Shown here one piece after another: positions 5,754-12,528 of a stretch of DNA of 16,916 nt. Origin of the DNA: Candidatus Kaiserbacteria bacterium RIFCSPLOWO2_02_FULL_54_13 (GTDB lineage: Bacteria > Patescibacteriota > Minisyncoccia > Phycocordibacterales > Phycocordibacteraceae). The notes under the pieces are model-generated. The model was given only the letters and a program-made list of their open reading frames with translations, was not told the origin of the DNA and ran no database searches. The translations under genes and the position numbers were made by a program. Within the stretch, counting starts at the first letter, position 1; the number at the start of each line of letters is the position of its first letter. The stretch is taken from NCBI GenBank assembly GCA_001783465.1, contig MFMI01000018.1, forward strand, positions 2,878-19,793, given 5' to 3'.

Positions 5754-7109
5754 ATGTTCCGAAAGGTTTGCATAGCTTTTGTCACACTCGTCGCGGCCTT
5801 CGCTGGCTGTTTTGTTGCGTCAGAGCGCTTGGTACAGGCCCAAGACCTGACCCAAGAGGAGCGCGCAGTACTCCAAGCGCAGTATGACGAGCTCCAGAAG
5901 GAAATCGCCGTGCAACAGCAAATCATTAAGGATACTCAAGCGAAGAAAAACACCTTGCAGGGCGATGTCACCCTGCTTAACGCCAAGATTAAAGCGGCAC
6001 AGGCGCAAATTGACGCGAAGAATATCACCATCAAGCAGCTGGCCGCGCAAATAGCAAAGAAGAATGTAGTCATCGGACAGCTCTCGGAGCGTATTGAACG
6101 CGGGAAAGAATCACTCGCTTCAATTCTCCGCCAAGAAGACCAAATTGACAGCTCATCCATTGTCGTCATCCTGCTCTCAAACGACGACCTCTCGTCTCTG
6201 TTCGCCGATATAGACGCGTTCGTTTCTATCAAGACCGGCCTCAAAGAGCTTTTTGCCGATATCCGTGAGGCGAAGGCGCAGACGGAAGTTGAGAAAGCCG
6301 ATTTAGCGACGAAACAGAATCAGACGGCCGATGCGAAGTATGAGGTGGAGACGCAACAAAAGAGAATTGCAGGCGACAAGACGCAGAAGCAACAGCTCCT
6401 CGCGATAACCGCCAATCAAGAAGTTGAGTATAAAAAAGTCCTCGCAGACCGGCAGGCGAAGGCCGCGGCGATACGTGCCGCTCTCTTCCCACTGCGCGAT
6501 GCCGCCGCGATTCAGTTCGGCGATGCGCTCGCATATGCGAAGGAAGCACAGACAAAGACCGGCGTGCGCCCCGCGCTCATCCTCGCCGTGTTGACCCAGG
6601 AGTCCAATCTCGGGAAAAACGTTGGGCAGTGCTATCTCACCAACGACAGCACCGGCGCAGGCGTGGGCAAGAATACGGGCACGGTCTTTGCCAGGGTGAT
6701 GAGCCCGACGCGCGATGTCCCGCCATTCCTTGCTCTCGGGCTGGAGCTCGGCTTTGACCCGCACCACCAGGTCGTCTCGTGTCCTATTGCGAGCGCCGGT
6801 GGCTGGGGAGGCGCGATGGGCCCGGCCCAATTTATCGCCTCTACATGGGCGGCCTTCGCGGACCGTATTGCATCGGCGCGAGGCATTGCTGTTGCAAACC
6901 CGTGGGACCCGCAGGACGCCATTATGGCGATGTCCATATATCTCGGAGACCTGGGCGCCGGCGCCGGAGGCTATACCGCCGAACACACAGCCGCGGCGAA
7001 GTATTATGCGGGCGGAGCATGGGCCACCGCGGGGAGAGGCTATGCGAACAGCGTACTAGCTCTCGCCACGGCGCTCCAGGGCAATATTGACTTCCTTTCA
7101 AATAATTAA
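5754..7109 (+). CDS. Secreted coiled-coil protein with lytic transglycosylase-like domain
   Basis: This 451-residue exported protein probably acts on peptidoglycan. Residues 1-30 form a signal peptide (ending near LVQAQD). Residues ~33-130 and ~165-245 are long, Lys/Glu/Gln-rich coiled coils of the kind seen in PcsB, EnvC and other divisome-linked hydrolase regulators, split by a segment rich in aspartate and serine (LLSNDDLSSLF). From ~255 the protein has a globular lysozyme-like domain: LILAVLTQESNLGKNVG (Glu283 as candidate catalytic acid), then GGWGGAMGPAQFIASTW (~348-364), strongly recalling the GAMGPAQF motif of MltB/SLT transglycosylases, and WDPQDAIMAMSIYLGDLGA. Two cysteines (QCYL, SCPI) could form a disulfide. 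The fusion suggests a self-regulated wall hydrolase; the actual substrate is inferred. Confidence 0.85.
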   Translation: MFRKVCIAFVTLVAAFAGCFVASERLVQAQDLTQEERAVLQAQYDELQKEIAVQQQIIKDTQAKKNTLQGDVTLLNAKIKAAQAQIDAKNITIKQLAAQIAKKNVVIGQLSERIERGKESLASILRQEDQIDSSSIVVILLSNDDLSSLFADIDAFVSIKTGLKELFADIREAKAQTEVEKADLATKQNQTADAKYEVETQQKRIAGDKTQKQQLLAITANQEVEYKKVLADRQAKAAAIRAALFPLRDAAAIQFGDALAYAKEAQTKTGVRPALILAVLTQESNLGKNVGQCYLTNDSTGAGVGKNTGTVFARVMSPTRDVPPFLALGLELGFDPHHQVVSCPIASAGGWGGAMGPAQFIASTWAAFADRIASARGIAVANPWDPQDAIMAMSIYLGDLGAGAGGYTAEHTAAAKYYAGGAWATAGRGYANSVLALATALQGNIDFLSNN

Positions 7110-7120
7110 AGAAGCTCTGC

Positions 7121-7792
7121 TTACAGCACGAGCGATTGCATCATCTTCGGTACATCGTGCAAGAAATATCGCTTGACGGTTTTCCAGTCAGTCTTGAAGT
7201 GCAGGTCAGGCATCGGGTCCTCCTCTGCGTCAGCGAAGTATACGAGACTCTTAAGAATATGATGATAATCATGTGCAACAGAAGGATATTGGTCGGGAAG
7301 GCGGCGCAAAACTACTTCAAGCGGCTCTGTATGCGTGCAATACCAGAACAGGTCCACAAAATCACGCTTGCGCCCGCGCTGACTAATCGCAATGACTTTC
7401 ATAACCGCGATGTCCTCCGGCGCGAGGACGGCAATATTTCCGTACTGGCGTTTCGGCGCGCGCGGGATGAAAAACGGATATGCAATGAAGCTCACCTGCG
7501 CTCCATGTAGCCGGCCGTAGATCGTATTCTCCTGCAGGATGTCCGTCGTCCATCCGGGCATCGAGAGTCGTTCGGTCATTGATGCAATAGAGAATGCTCC
7601 CTCCGGCGTGAAGAAATCAAGGTCCACTGACGCGCGGTGGCCGATGGCGAGCGCGAGCGCCGTGCCGCCAGCCAGGTACCACGGCGAATCCTTCAACCAC
7701 GAAACTCCTGCCAGCGCCTCAAGCGCCTGCCGCGTCTCTTTGGGCAATACTTCAAGATGCCAATCTGTTAGGTCGCGAGGAGTTGTTTCCAT
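7121..7792 (-). CDS. AbiEii/AbiGii-like nucleotidyltransferase (putative toxin)
   Basis: This 223-residue protein belongs to the nucleotidyltransferase AbiEii/AbiGii toxin family. Key features are YLAGGTALALAIGHRASVDLDFFTP: the GG of the nucleotide-binding turn (42-43), Ser/Thr44, and the metal-binding pair Asp57 and Asp59. Then come VLAPEDIAVMKVIAISQRGRKRDFVDLFW, the conserved lysine-rich core helix (about residues 125-153). I start it at ATG 7792 (METTPRDL), which overlaps the upstream partner by 25 bases; the longer open frame to 7876 is a shadow of that partner. In characterised systems such enzymes transfer nucleotides (for example to tRNA or GTP-related targets) and are held in check by a neighbouring antitoxin. 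Whether this one is toxic is inference. The gene converges on the hydrolase gene with 11 bases between. Confidence 0.85.
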   Translation of the reverse strand: METTPRDLTDWHLEVLPKETRQALEALAGVSWLKDSPWYLAGGTALALAIGHRASVDLDFFTPEGAFSIASMTERLSMPGWTTDILQENTIYGRLHGAQVSFIAYPFFIPRAPKRQYGNIAVLAPEDIAVMKVIAISQRGRKRDFVDLFWYCTHTEPLEVVLRRLPDQYPSVAHDYHHILKSLVYFADAEEDPMPDLHFKTDWKTVKRYFLHDVPKMMQSLVL

Positions 7793-7998
7793 AACGGGCG
7801 CGTCTCGGGACGGAGCACGCGCGAGCGCAGAACGACGTCGCGAATGAGTTCGCGCGGGTAGGTCCGATACATCCAACGCACCTCCTCGTCGGTGCCGTAG
7901 TCTAATATGCGTTCTATGATGTAATTGGCATGACGCTTCGCGTCCAATGTCGCCGGATTGATGTCCCAGAACAGCGACCGTCTGGAGGGCATGTCCAT
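7768..7998 (-). CDS. Small DUF6922-like protein, putative antitoxin partner
   Basis: This 76-residue protein precedes and overlaps the AbiEii-like gene by 25 bases. It reads LFWDINPATLDAKRHANYII, then ERILDYGTDEEVRWMYRTYP, then RELIRDVVLRSRVLRPETRPLWK. I match this from memory to the small DUF6922-type proteins often found next to AbiEii-type nucleotidyltransferases. It is mostly helical and charged, with no clear DNA-binding motif of the AbiEi type. An alternative start is the second ATG at 7992, two codons in. An extended -10 box TGGTATAAT lies 9 nt upstream of the first ATG. The role as antitoxin or folding partner is inferred from position only. Confidence 0.75.
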   Translation of the reverse strand: MDMPSRRSLFWDINPATLDAKRHANYIIERILDYGTDEEVRWMYRTYPRELIRDVVLRSRVLRPETRPLWKQLLAT

Positions 7999-8007
7999 AA
8001 TAGTGTC

Positions 8008-8016
8008 ATTATACCA
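8008..8016 (-). promoter_or_regulatory. Extended -10 promoter of the putative toxin-antitoxin operon
   Basis: TGGTATAAT on the minus strand (consensus -10 with TGn) ends 9 nt before ATG 7998. No Shine-Dalgarno is seen before either candidate ATG. Confidence 0.65.
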
Positions 8017-8063
8017 TATTTAGTTATCCACCCCGCCGCCGCCTTTCTTCCCTGTTCACGCTA

Positions 8064-8069
8064 TATACT
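8064..8069 (+). promoter_or_regulatory. -10 box deciding the start of the DUF5666-like gene
   Basis: TATACT lies 8 nt before ATG 8078. Transcription would begin at about 8076, which rules out the TTG at 8069 (it overlaps the last base of the box) and favours ATG 8078 as the real start. Confidence 0.55.
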
Positions 8070-8077
8070 TGAAAAAT

Positions 8078-8914
8078 ATGGAGGAGTTTCCTAATGGGTC
8101 GGTACAGCCACAGCCCGCGCCGGTACAACCGGTACCGGTGTCGCCCGCATTCACGCCCATGCCGAAGCGCGTGAAGATGATGTGGGTCCTCGGTCTGGTC
8201 ATCCTTTTCAGTGCGGGAGCATACGGGTATCGGCACGAGATCGCAAAGGTCTTGGGTATCGGTTCCTTCACAGGCCCGGAGGTCCAGCTACAGACCGTGC
8301 AGGGGAGGGTAACGGAAGTGAGCGCGGATGCATTGCAAATCGCAGTTACCACTGCTACCACGAGTGTCCCAAGGACCGTACCCATCAGTCCGACGACCAA
8401 GATTGAGAAAATATTCTCACAAAAGAATGCGAGCAGTACCACAGAAGAAGAGATTCCAGTAGAAGTGAATATTGAAGATGTACAGACTGGAACTGTCGTG
8501 ACGGTAACGTATCAATCAGAAAAAGATTCAGTGCTCTCCGGCGTGAGCCGCGTTACGTTCACTTCAGACGAAAGTGTTGATGCATATACGGAACAATCGC
8601 TCCAGTCGCTCACGGCGGACCCCAATGGATATATAAAAGGGGAAGTAGTTTCGGTTGACGTGACGGGAAAGAAACTTTCGTATAAGCCGTACACATTCAT
8701 CACGCTCGGCACGGAAGTGATGAGTGTCACATTCCCCGAGAACATACCGGTCTACAGCGTAGATTCTGCTCTGCGGTTAACAATCGCTCACGCGAGAGAA
8801 ACAATTGCTCTCGCAGATATACAGCAAGAGCAAACGATTTTTATTATGATAGACCGAAAGTCCCTGTCAGGGAACGGAGTCGTTCCGCTCGCGTTCATCG
8901 TACTCGGGACATAA
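8078..8914 (+). CDS. Membrane-anchored protein, DUF5666-like
   Basis: This is a 278-residue protein with a short proline- and valine-rich cytoplasmic head (residues 1-30), one transmembrane helix (MMWVLGLVILFSAGAYGY, about 31-48) and an outside portion of two or three beta modules. The module VQGRVTEVSADALQIAVTTA followed by PISPTTKIEKIF resembles DUF5666 repeats (strand - G - V - strand - T-I). A second similar pattern is GEVVSVDVTGKKLSYKPYTF. The function of such modules is unknown. I prefer ATG 8078 over TTG 8069 because of the -10 box position. The next gene, encoding a large secreted protein, begins 13 nt after the stop, so the two may form an operon. The family match is from memory and moderate. 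Confidence 0.7.
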   Translation: MEEFPNGSVQPQPAPVQPVPVSPAFTPMPKRVKMMWVLGLVILFSAGAYGYRHEIAKVLGIGSFTGPEVQLQTVQGRVTEVSADALQIAVTTATTSVPRTVPISPTTKIEKIFSQKNASSTTEEEIPVEVNIEDVQTGTVVTVTYQSEKDSVLSGVSRVTFTSDESVDAYTEQSLQSLTADPNGYIKGEVVSVDVTGKKLSYKPYTFITLGTEVMSVTFPENIPVYSVDSALRLTIAHARETIALADIQQEQTIFIMIDRKSLSGNGVVPLAFIVLGT

Positions 8915-8927
8915 CAAGAAACGCCGT

Positions 8928-11243
8928 ATGAAATCCTCTTTGCTCAAAAAAATCCTCCCCCTCTCCCAGTTTCTCCTCCTTGTATTCTTCGTGCTCCCGA
9001 ACTTCGCGCATGCCCTGCAGATTAGCCAGATTTACTACGTGGACAGCCCGATTACGGTAAACTCCCAACTCAATGTGTACTGGGAAGGCGCCTACGAATG
9101 GGCGCAACAGACTAACGACGTATGGTATTGGGAGGCCTTTTCTCCGGCTCCAAATACCTCAAATAATTATTTTACGCCGGCAGAAATGGGTTGGGGTACG
9201 GGGTGGCACGCACTTGCGGTATGGGATGGAGTAAGTACTGTATACGAAACACCGCCAATATACGTTGATAACCCGGCGCCCTTTGTAAATGGGGCCTGTT
9301 ACATGACGACTGAAAGCGATATGTTCAACCAACAAATCCCATTCTTTATAGACTTGCCCACAAACGAACTTTGCCTTTCTGGTGTTGCTTCTAACATTGC
9401 GACCTCGGGAAGTGTAGTGGGGGCTCCAAATGCACTTGTCTGGAATTTGAACGAAGGAGACTATGCCAGCGGTTGGTCCTGGCACTGTAACGGTTCTGGC
9501 GGTGGAACGACCGCAGGCTGTGGCGCCGGTATGTTTCCCGCTTCTGTCAGTATTCAGTGGAATCCGACATCTATCACTTCTGGCGGCTCCAGCAACCTTA
9601 GCTGGACTTCATCAGACGCAGACTACTGCGAAATGGGCATCAATGGCGTGTCCGATTTCAACGGCGATGGTGTTAGTGATTACAGCACCAATACGACTCT
9701 GCTGTTCAACTACAGTAATTTGCCTCAAGGACCATTTACTTCAAACCAAACATACGGTCTCAGTTGTTCACGCTACAGTCGTTGGGTGTCGCAGTCAGCG
9801 ACGCTAAACGTCACTCCCGCTACCTACGCCCTCACCGTCACTAAGGCCGGCACCGGTTCCGGTACGGTGACAGGGGTCTCATCTCCAACGCAGACGAACA
9901 TTAACTGCGGGACAACCTGCGGCCCTATCAGCTACACTTCCGGCACTGGCGTTACTCTCACCGCCACCCCCTCGGCCGGCTCAACCTGCACCGGCTGGTC
10001 GGGCGCTTGCACCGGCACCGGCACGTGTGTCGTTACTATGAGCGCCGCCAAAAGCGTCACCGCGACGTTCGCTGGCGACCAGCCGTCCGCCACCCTCACC
10101 GTTTACACAGGTCCATACAATCCGGCGACCGTTGGCGCACACGATATAACGCTCACTGTCGGAGAAGAGAATACAAAAGTGTGGAGTTCAACTGGCGGGA
10201 CATCGTGGAGTTCATCCTATTCATATAATAACGGTACGTGTACAAATGCCGGACTCACTGGTCCGTGGACTGCCGCCACTGCAGACGGGTCGGTAACTAA
10301 CATTGCAAACGTAAATAATTCCGGGTGTACTGCCACTATCACCTATACGGTCACGGGCTCCGGGGGCACTGCGAGCGATACCATACATGTAACCACGGTC
10401 GCCGCCGCTCCTCTTAGCATCGTCGTTAGCCCTACGAATTATCCTGTCACTCTGCCGAATAGCACGGTCTCTGCGACCTATACCCTGACGAATGGGACTT
10501 CTGCGAATACAAATTGCCGACTCCTAGATTATGCCGGTACCCCCCTTAATGCATACGCTTCTTGCGGCGGGAGTATGTCAGTGACCGCACCGGCAGTAGC
10601 CGACACTTACGGATATTCCATACAGGCGAATAAGAGTTCAACCGGAGAGACAGTGACGAGCAACAGCTTCACCGTGACGGTCAGCCCTCCAGGCGGTAGT
10701 GCCTCGCTCTCTTGCGCTCGTTCGCCGTCCGGGTCCCCGCTTACTGCTCCGGCAACCGTAACCTACACTGCTGTGCCCGCAAATGGCGCGGCTGCCCCGT
10801 ACACCTTCAGGGATGCTCTCAACACAGTGCTTCAGTCAGGTAGCAGCCTCACCTACCAACAGACCTACAATACGAATGGCACGTACGCCGTAACAGTTGG
10901 CGCATCCAATGTTTCTCCCCCGGTGGCCTGCGGCACGGCCTTCACCATCGGGGGAGCGTGCGGCTCCTCGCCAACGGCGACCATCACGGCCGAGCCTGCA
11001 CGAGTGCGTGCCGGTTCACCGGCCAATATTGCGTGGACCGCTTCGGGCGTGAACACCTCCTGCGTGATTACGGGAAATGGCGTCACACTTCAGACGATAG
11101 CGTCCGCGAGTTGTAGCATCCCAGCCGGAAATATAAACCCTACTATCAGTATTCAAACGACTTACTGCATCACCTGTGATGGCAACACGACAGCGCGGAA
11201 GTGCGTGATAGCCAATCTCCTCTCCACGTTCACGGAATTCTAA
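8928..11243 (+). CDS. Large secreted Ig-like / InlB-like repeat protein
   Basis: This 771-residue exported protein is probably a surface or pilus-like adhesive protein. Residues 1-29 are a signal peptide (LPLSQFLLLVFFVLPNFAHA). Regions in order: ~30-130 unknown, aromatic-rich; ~145-200 with WSWHCNGSGGGTTAGCGAG, a cysteine-paired motif; ~203-297 Ig-like with DFNGDGVSDYS, a possible calcium loop; ~297-381 a divergent InlB-type B repeat (YALTVTKAGTGSGTVTG, then GWSGACTGTGTCVVTMSAAK); ~385-590 two Ig-like units; ~590-675 PKD-like (CARSPSGSPLTAPATVTYTA); ~677-771 a final Ig-like unit ending NLLSTFTEF. Many cysteines suggest disulfide-stabilised domains. Ser/Thr/Gly-rich composition fits a fibrous exoprotein. 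No LPXTG, S-layer or type 9 sorting signal was found. The function is inferred from architecture only. Confidence 0.8.
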   Translation: MKSSLLKKILPLSQFLLLVFFVLPNFAHALQISQIYYVDSPITVNSQLNVYWEGAYEWAQQTNDVWYWEAFSPAPNTSNNYFTPAEMGWGTGWHALAVWDGVSTVYETPPIYVDNPAPFVNGACYMTTESDMFNQQIPFFIDLPTNELCLSGVASNIATSGSVVGAPNALVWNLNEGDYASGWSWHCNGSGGGTTAGCGAGMFPASVSIQWNPTSITSGGSSNLSWTSSDADYCEMGINGVSDFNGDGVSDYSTNTTLLFNYSNLPQGPFTSNQTYGLSCSRYSRWVSQSATLNVTPATYALTVTKAGTGSGTVTGVSSPTQTNINCGTTCGPISYTSGTGVTLTATPSAGSTCTGWSGACTGTGTCVVTMSAAKSVTATFAGDQPSATLTVYTGPYNPATVGAHDITLTVGEENTKVWSSTGGTSWSSSYSYNNGTCTNAGLTGPWTAATADGSVTNIANVNNSGCTATITYTVTGSGGTASDTIHVTTVAAAPLSIVVSPTNYPVTLPNSTVSATYTLTNGTSANTNCRLLDYAGTPLNAYASCGGSMSVTAPAVADTYGYSIQANKSSTGETVTSNSFTVTVSPPGGSASLSCARSPSGSPLTAPATVTYTAVPANGAAAPYTFRDALNTVLQSGSSLTYQQTYNTNGTYAVTVGASNVSPPVACGTAFTIGGACGSSPTATITAEPARVRAGSPANIAWTASGVNTSCVITGNGVTLQTIASASCSIPAGNINPTISIQTTYCITCDGNTTARKCVIANLLSTFTEF

Positions 11244-11279
11244 GCGCGGTATTCATTTGCAGAAGTCTGGGGAATAGCG

Positions 11280-11311
11280 TATTTTTAACGGGATGAATCC
11301 CGTTAGAAATA
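11280..11311. repeat. Palindrome between the secreted-protein gene and rpmE
   Basis: The 15-bp arms (left TATTTTTAACGGGAT, right ATCCCGTTAGAAATA) have a 2-nt centre and a single mismatch that becomes G-U in RNA. The hairpin lies 36 nt past the stop at 11243 and could end that transcript, with A/T-rich sequence following. Half of it recurs at the start of rpmE. Confidence 0.8.
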
Positions 11312-11367
11312 ATTTCCGCGGACGAATTTGCAAAGTTGAGCGTTTTAGTGTATTTCTAACGGGATGA
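11293..11367 (+). other. Short upstream ORF overlapping the rpmE start
   Basis: An ATG inside the palindrome opens 24 codons (beginning MNPVRNN and ending FLTG) whose TGA overlaps the rpmE ATG as ATGA. It could be a leader peptide coupling translation to rpmE. Since both ends are made of the repeat, it may instead be a by-product of it. There is no Shine-Dalgarno. Confidence 0.2.
11348..11367 (+). repeat. Direct copy of the palindrome arm at the rpmE start codon
   Basis: These 20 bases match 11277-11296 at 18 positions (the two copies are 71 bp apart) and include the ATGA of rpmE. The segment is also complementary to the right arm of the upstream hairpin, so two alternative foldings are possible in the RNA. 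The start region of rpmE thus looks built from the repeat. Confidence 0.7.
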
Positions 11368-11612
11368 AAAAGGGTATCCATCCAGCGGGTTATCGCCCGG
11401 TCGTCTTCCACGACCTCGCCTCGGGCGCGGAGTTCCTCATTGGCTCCACTATCGCGACGGCCGAGACGACGAAGTTTGATGGTAAGGAATACCCGAAGGC
11501 GACCGTGGAGATATCCAGCAAGTCGCATCCCTTTTACACCGGCGAAGACCGCACTCTGGACAAGGCCGGCCGCGTTGAGCGCTTTAAACAGCGCGCCGCC
11601 AAGAAAAAGTAA
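11364..11612 (+). CDS. rpmE2: Ribosomal protein bL31, type B (zinc-free)
   Basis: This 82-residue large-subunit protein starts MKKGIHPAGYRPVVFHD, the L31 signature, and has the type B pattern of FLIGSTIATAET, then SSKSHPFYTGEDR with the conserved HPFYTG box and a basic tail (RFKQRAAKKK). There are no cysteines, so this is the zinc-independent (C-) form, longer than the ~70-residue zinc form. A weak leaderless promoter is possible (TTGCAA 11328-11333, 17 nt, TATTTC 11351-11356, 7 nt to ATG). An upstream 24-codon ORF also ends on its start codon (ATGA). It is followed by prfA, an arrangement common in bacteria. Confidence 0.95.
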   Translation: MKKGIHPAGYRPVVFHDLASGAEFLIGSTIATAETTKFDGKEYPKATVEISSKSHPFYTGEDRTLDKAGRVERFKQRAAKKK

Positions 11613-11725
11613 GCACGAAGCATCAAATCCGAAATACGAAACAAGCACCAAAATTTGAAATTGACCTATTTTTTATTTCTTATTTTATAATTTGTTTCGG
11701 TTTTCGTGCTTGTGACTTCGTGCTT
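11611..11725. repeat. Imperfect inverted-repeat element, copy A (rpmE-prfA spacer)
   Basis: This A/T-rich 115-nt element begins AAGCACGAAG (overlapping the last bases of rpmE) and ends in its complement CTTCGTGCTT. Internally, AAATCCGAAATACGAAACAA is loosely complementary to the right half. It shares the 19-mer CGAAACAAGCACCAAAATT (11637-11655) with copy B at 14067-14085 in the opposite orientation. Confidence 0.75.
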
Positions 11726-11729
11726 TAAT
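11721..11729 (+). promoter_or_regulatory. Extended -10 promoter of prfA
   Basis: TGCTTTAAT ends 6 nt before ATG 11736. Its first five bases are the last five of repeat copy A. No Shine-Dalgarno is present. This placement argues for ATG 11736 and against the GTG at 11706, which lies inside the repeat. Confidence 0.5.
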
Positions 11730-11735
11730 TTAAAT

Positions 11736-12494
11736 ATGGATTATTCTAACTACCTACGATTACAAAAAGAAAAAAAAGAGAACCCGAGCGCACCGCCGAG
11801 CTCGGTCGTGATGGAGTTCCGCGCGGGCGCGGGCGGCAACGAGGCCGGCATCTTCGCCCATGATTTAGAAAATATGTACCAGAAGTACGCCGAGCGGCGC
11901 GGGTGGAAGACGCGCGTCGTTGACGACCTCACGCTTGAAATTGCGGGTGCTGACGCCTACGAGGCGCTCCGCTACGAGACCGGCGTACATCGGGTCCAGA
12001 GAGTCCCTTTGACCGAGAAGTCGGGGCGTATCCATACTTCAACCGCCTCCGTCGCCGTCCTGCCCATACGCGCGAAGTCTACAATAGAAATCAGTCCTGC
12101 CGATATTGAAGTTGAGTTCTCGCGGAGCGGCGGGGCGGGTGGACAGAACGTGAACAAGGTTGAGACGGCCGTACGCCTCATCCATACGCCGACCGGCCTT
12201 GAGGTGAAGTCCTCTTCAGAGCGTAGCCAGCTCGCCAACCGCGAGAAGGCCCTGCAGATACTCTCGGCGAAGCTGGAGCAGCGGCAAGAAGAAGAGGAGA
12301 CGCAGAAGCACGCCGCGGCTCGCAAATCCCAGATAGGTACCGGCGACCGTTCCGAAAAAATCCGCACCTATAACTATCTCCAAGATCGCGTCACCGACCA
12401 TCGGCTGAAGCAGTCCTGGCACAACCTGCCCAAGGTACTCGCGGGCGGCATTGACGAGATAATTCTCGCACTCCATCTTGCATCACAGACATAA
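11736..12494 (+). CDS. prfA: Peptide chain release factor 1 lacking domain 1
   Basis: This 252-residue class I release factor ends translation at UAA and UAG. Residues ~22-130 are the codon-recognition region: VVMEFRAGAGGNEAGIFAHDL, HRVQRVPLTEKSGRIHTST with PLT (91-93) as the PxT anticodon-like tripeptide of RF1 rather than SPF of RF2. Then comes SGGAGGQNVNKVETAVRL with GGQ (135-137), which triggers peptidyl-tRNA hydrolysis, and GTGDRSEKIRTYNYLQDRVTDHR, the conserved end of the GGQ domain. The usual ~350-360 residue family has an N-terminal helical domain of about 100 residues, which is absent here; only ~20 residues (MDYSNYLRLQKEKKENPSAP) precede domain 2. Domain 2 also lacks a segment of about 10 residues after the YAERRGWK helix. 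Upstream sequence is a repeat with no coding for the missing part. Confidence 0.92.
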   Translation: MDYSNYLRLQKEKKENPSAPPSSVVMEFRAGAGGNEAGIFAHDLENMYQKYAERRGWKTRVVDDLTLEIAGADAYEALRYETGVHRVQRVPLTEKSGRIHTSTASVAVLPIRAKSTIEISPADIEVEFSRSGGAGGQNVNKVETAVRLIHTPTGLEVKSSSERSQLANREKALQILSAKLEQRQEEEETQKHAAARKSQIGTGDRSEKIRTYNYLQDRVTDHRLKQSWHNLPKVLAGGIDEIILALHLASQT

Positions 12495-12509
12495 TTCAGA
12501 TAGTGAATT

Positions 12510-12528
12510 TACAAGGTTGAACCTTGTA
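12510..12528. repeat. REP-2 palindrome, downstream copy
   Basis: TACAAGGTT, a central G and AACCTTGTA form a perfect inverted repeat of 19 bases. It directly abuts the TAA of the convergent transposase (12529-12531) and is 16 nt from the prfA stop, so it may terminate both transcripts. Confidence 0.9.

Noticed and set aside
7793..7876. 28-residue amino-terminal extension of the AbiEii-like protein
   Set aside because: It is an Arg/Ser-rich out-of-frame reading of the overlapping small partner gene; METTPRDL at 7792 gives a normal family start.
8069..8077. TTG start of the DUF5666-like protein
   Set aside because: It overlaps the -10 hexamer and would lie upstream of the expected transcription start; ATG 8078 fits better.
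11253..11651. Minus-strand open frame across rpmE (ending LTGFIPLKIRYS)
   Set aside because: It is a shadow of rpmE and of the palindrome; the LTGFIP part is the translated repeat. The plus strand carries an unmistakable bL31.
11706..11735. GTG start giving RF1 ten more residues
   Set aside because: The added sequence is made of the inverted repeat and the -10 box; it does not resemble RF1 domain 1.
11736..12494. PrfH/ArfB-type rescue factor rather than RF1
   Set aside because: The PxT codon-recognition tripeptide and the full GRIHTS loop are present, and there is no rtcB nearby; the gene follows rpmE as prfA usually does.
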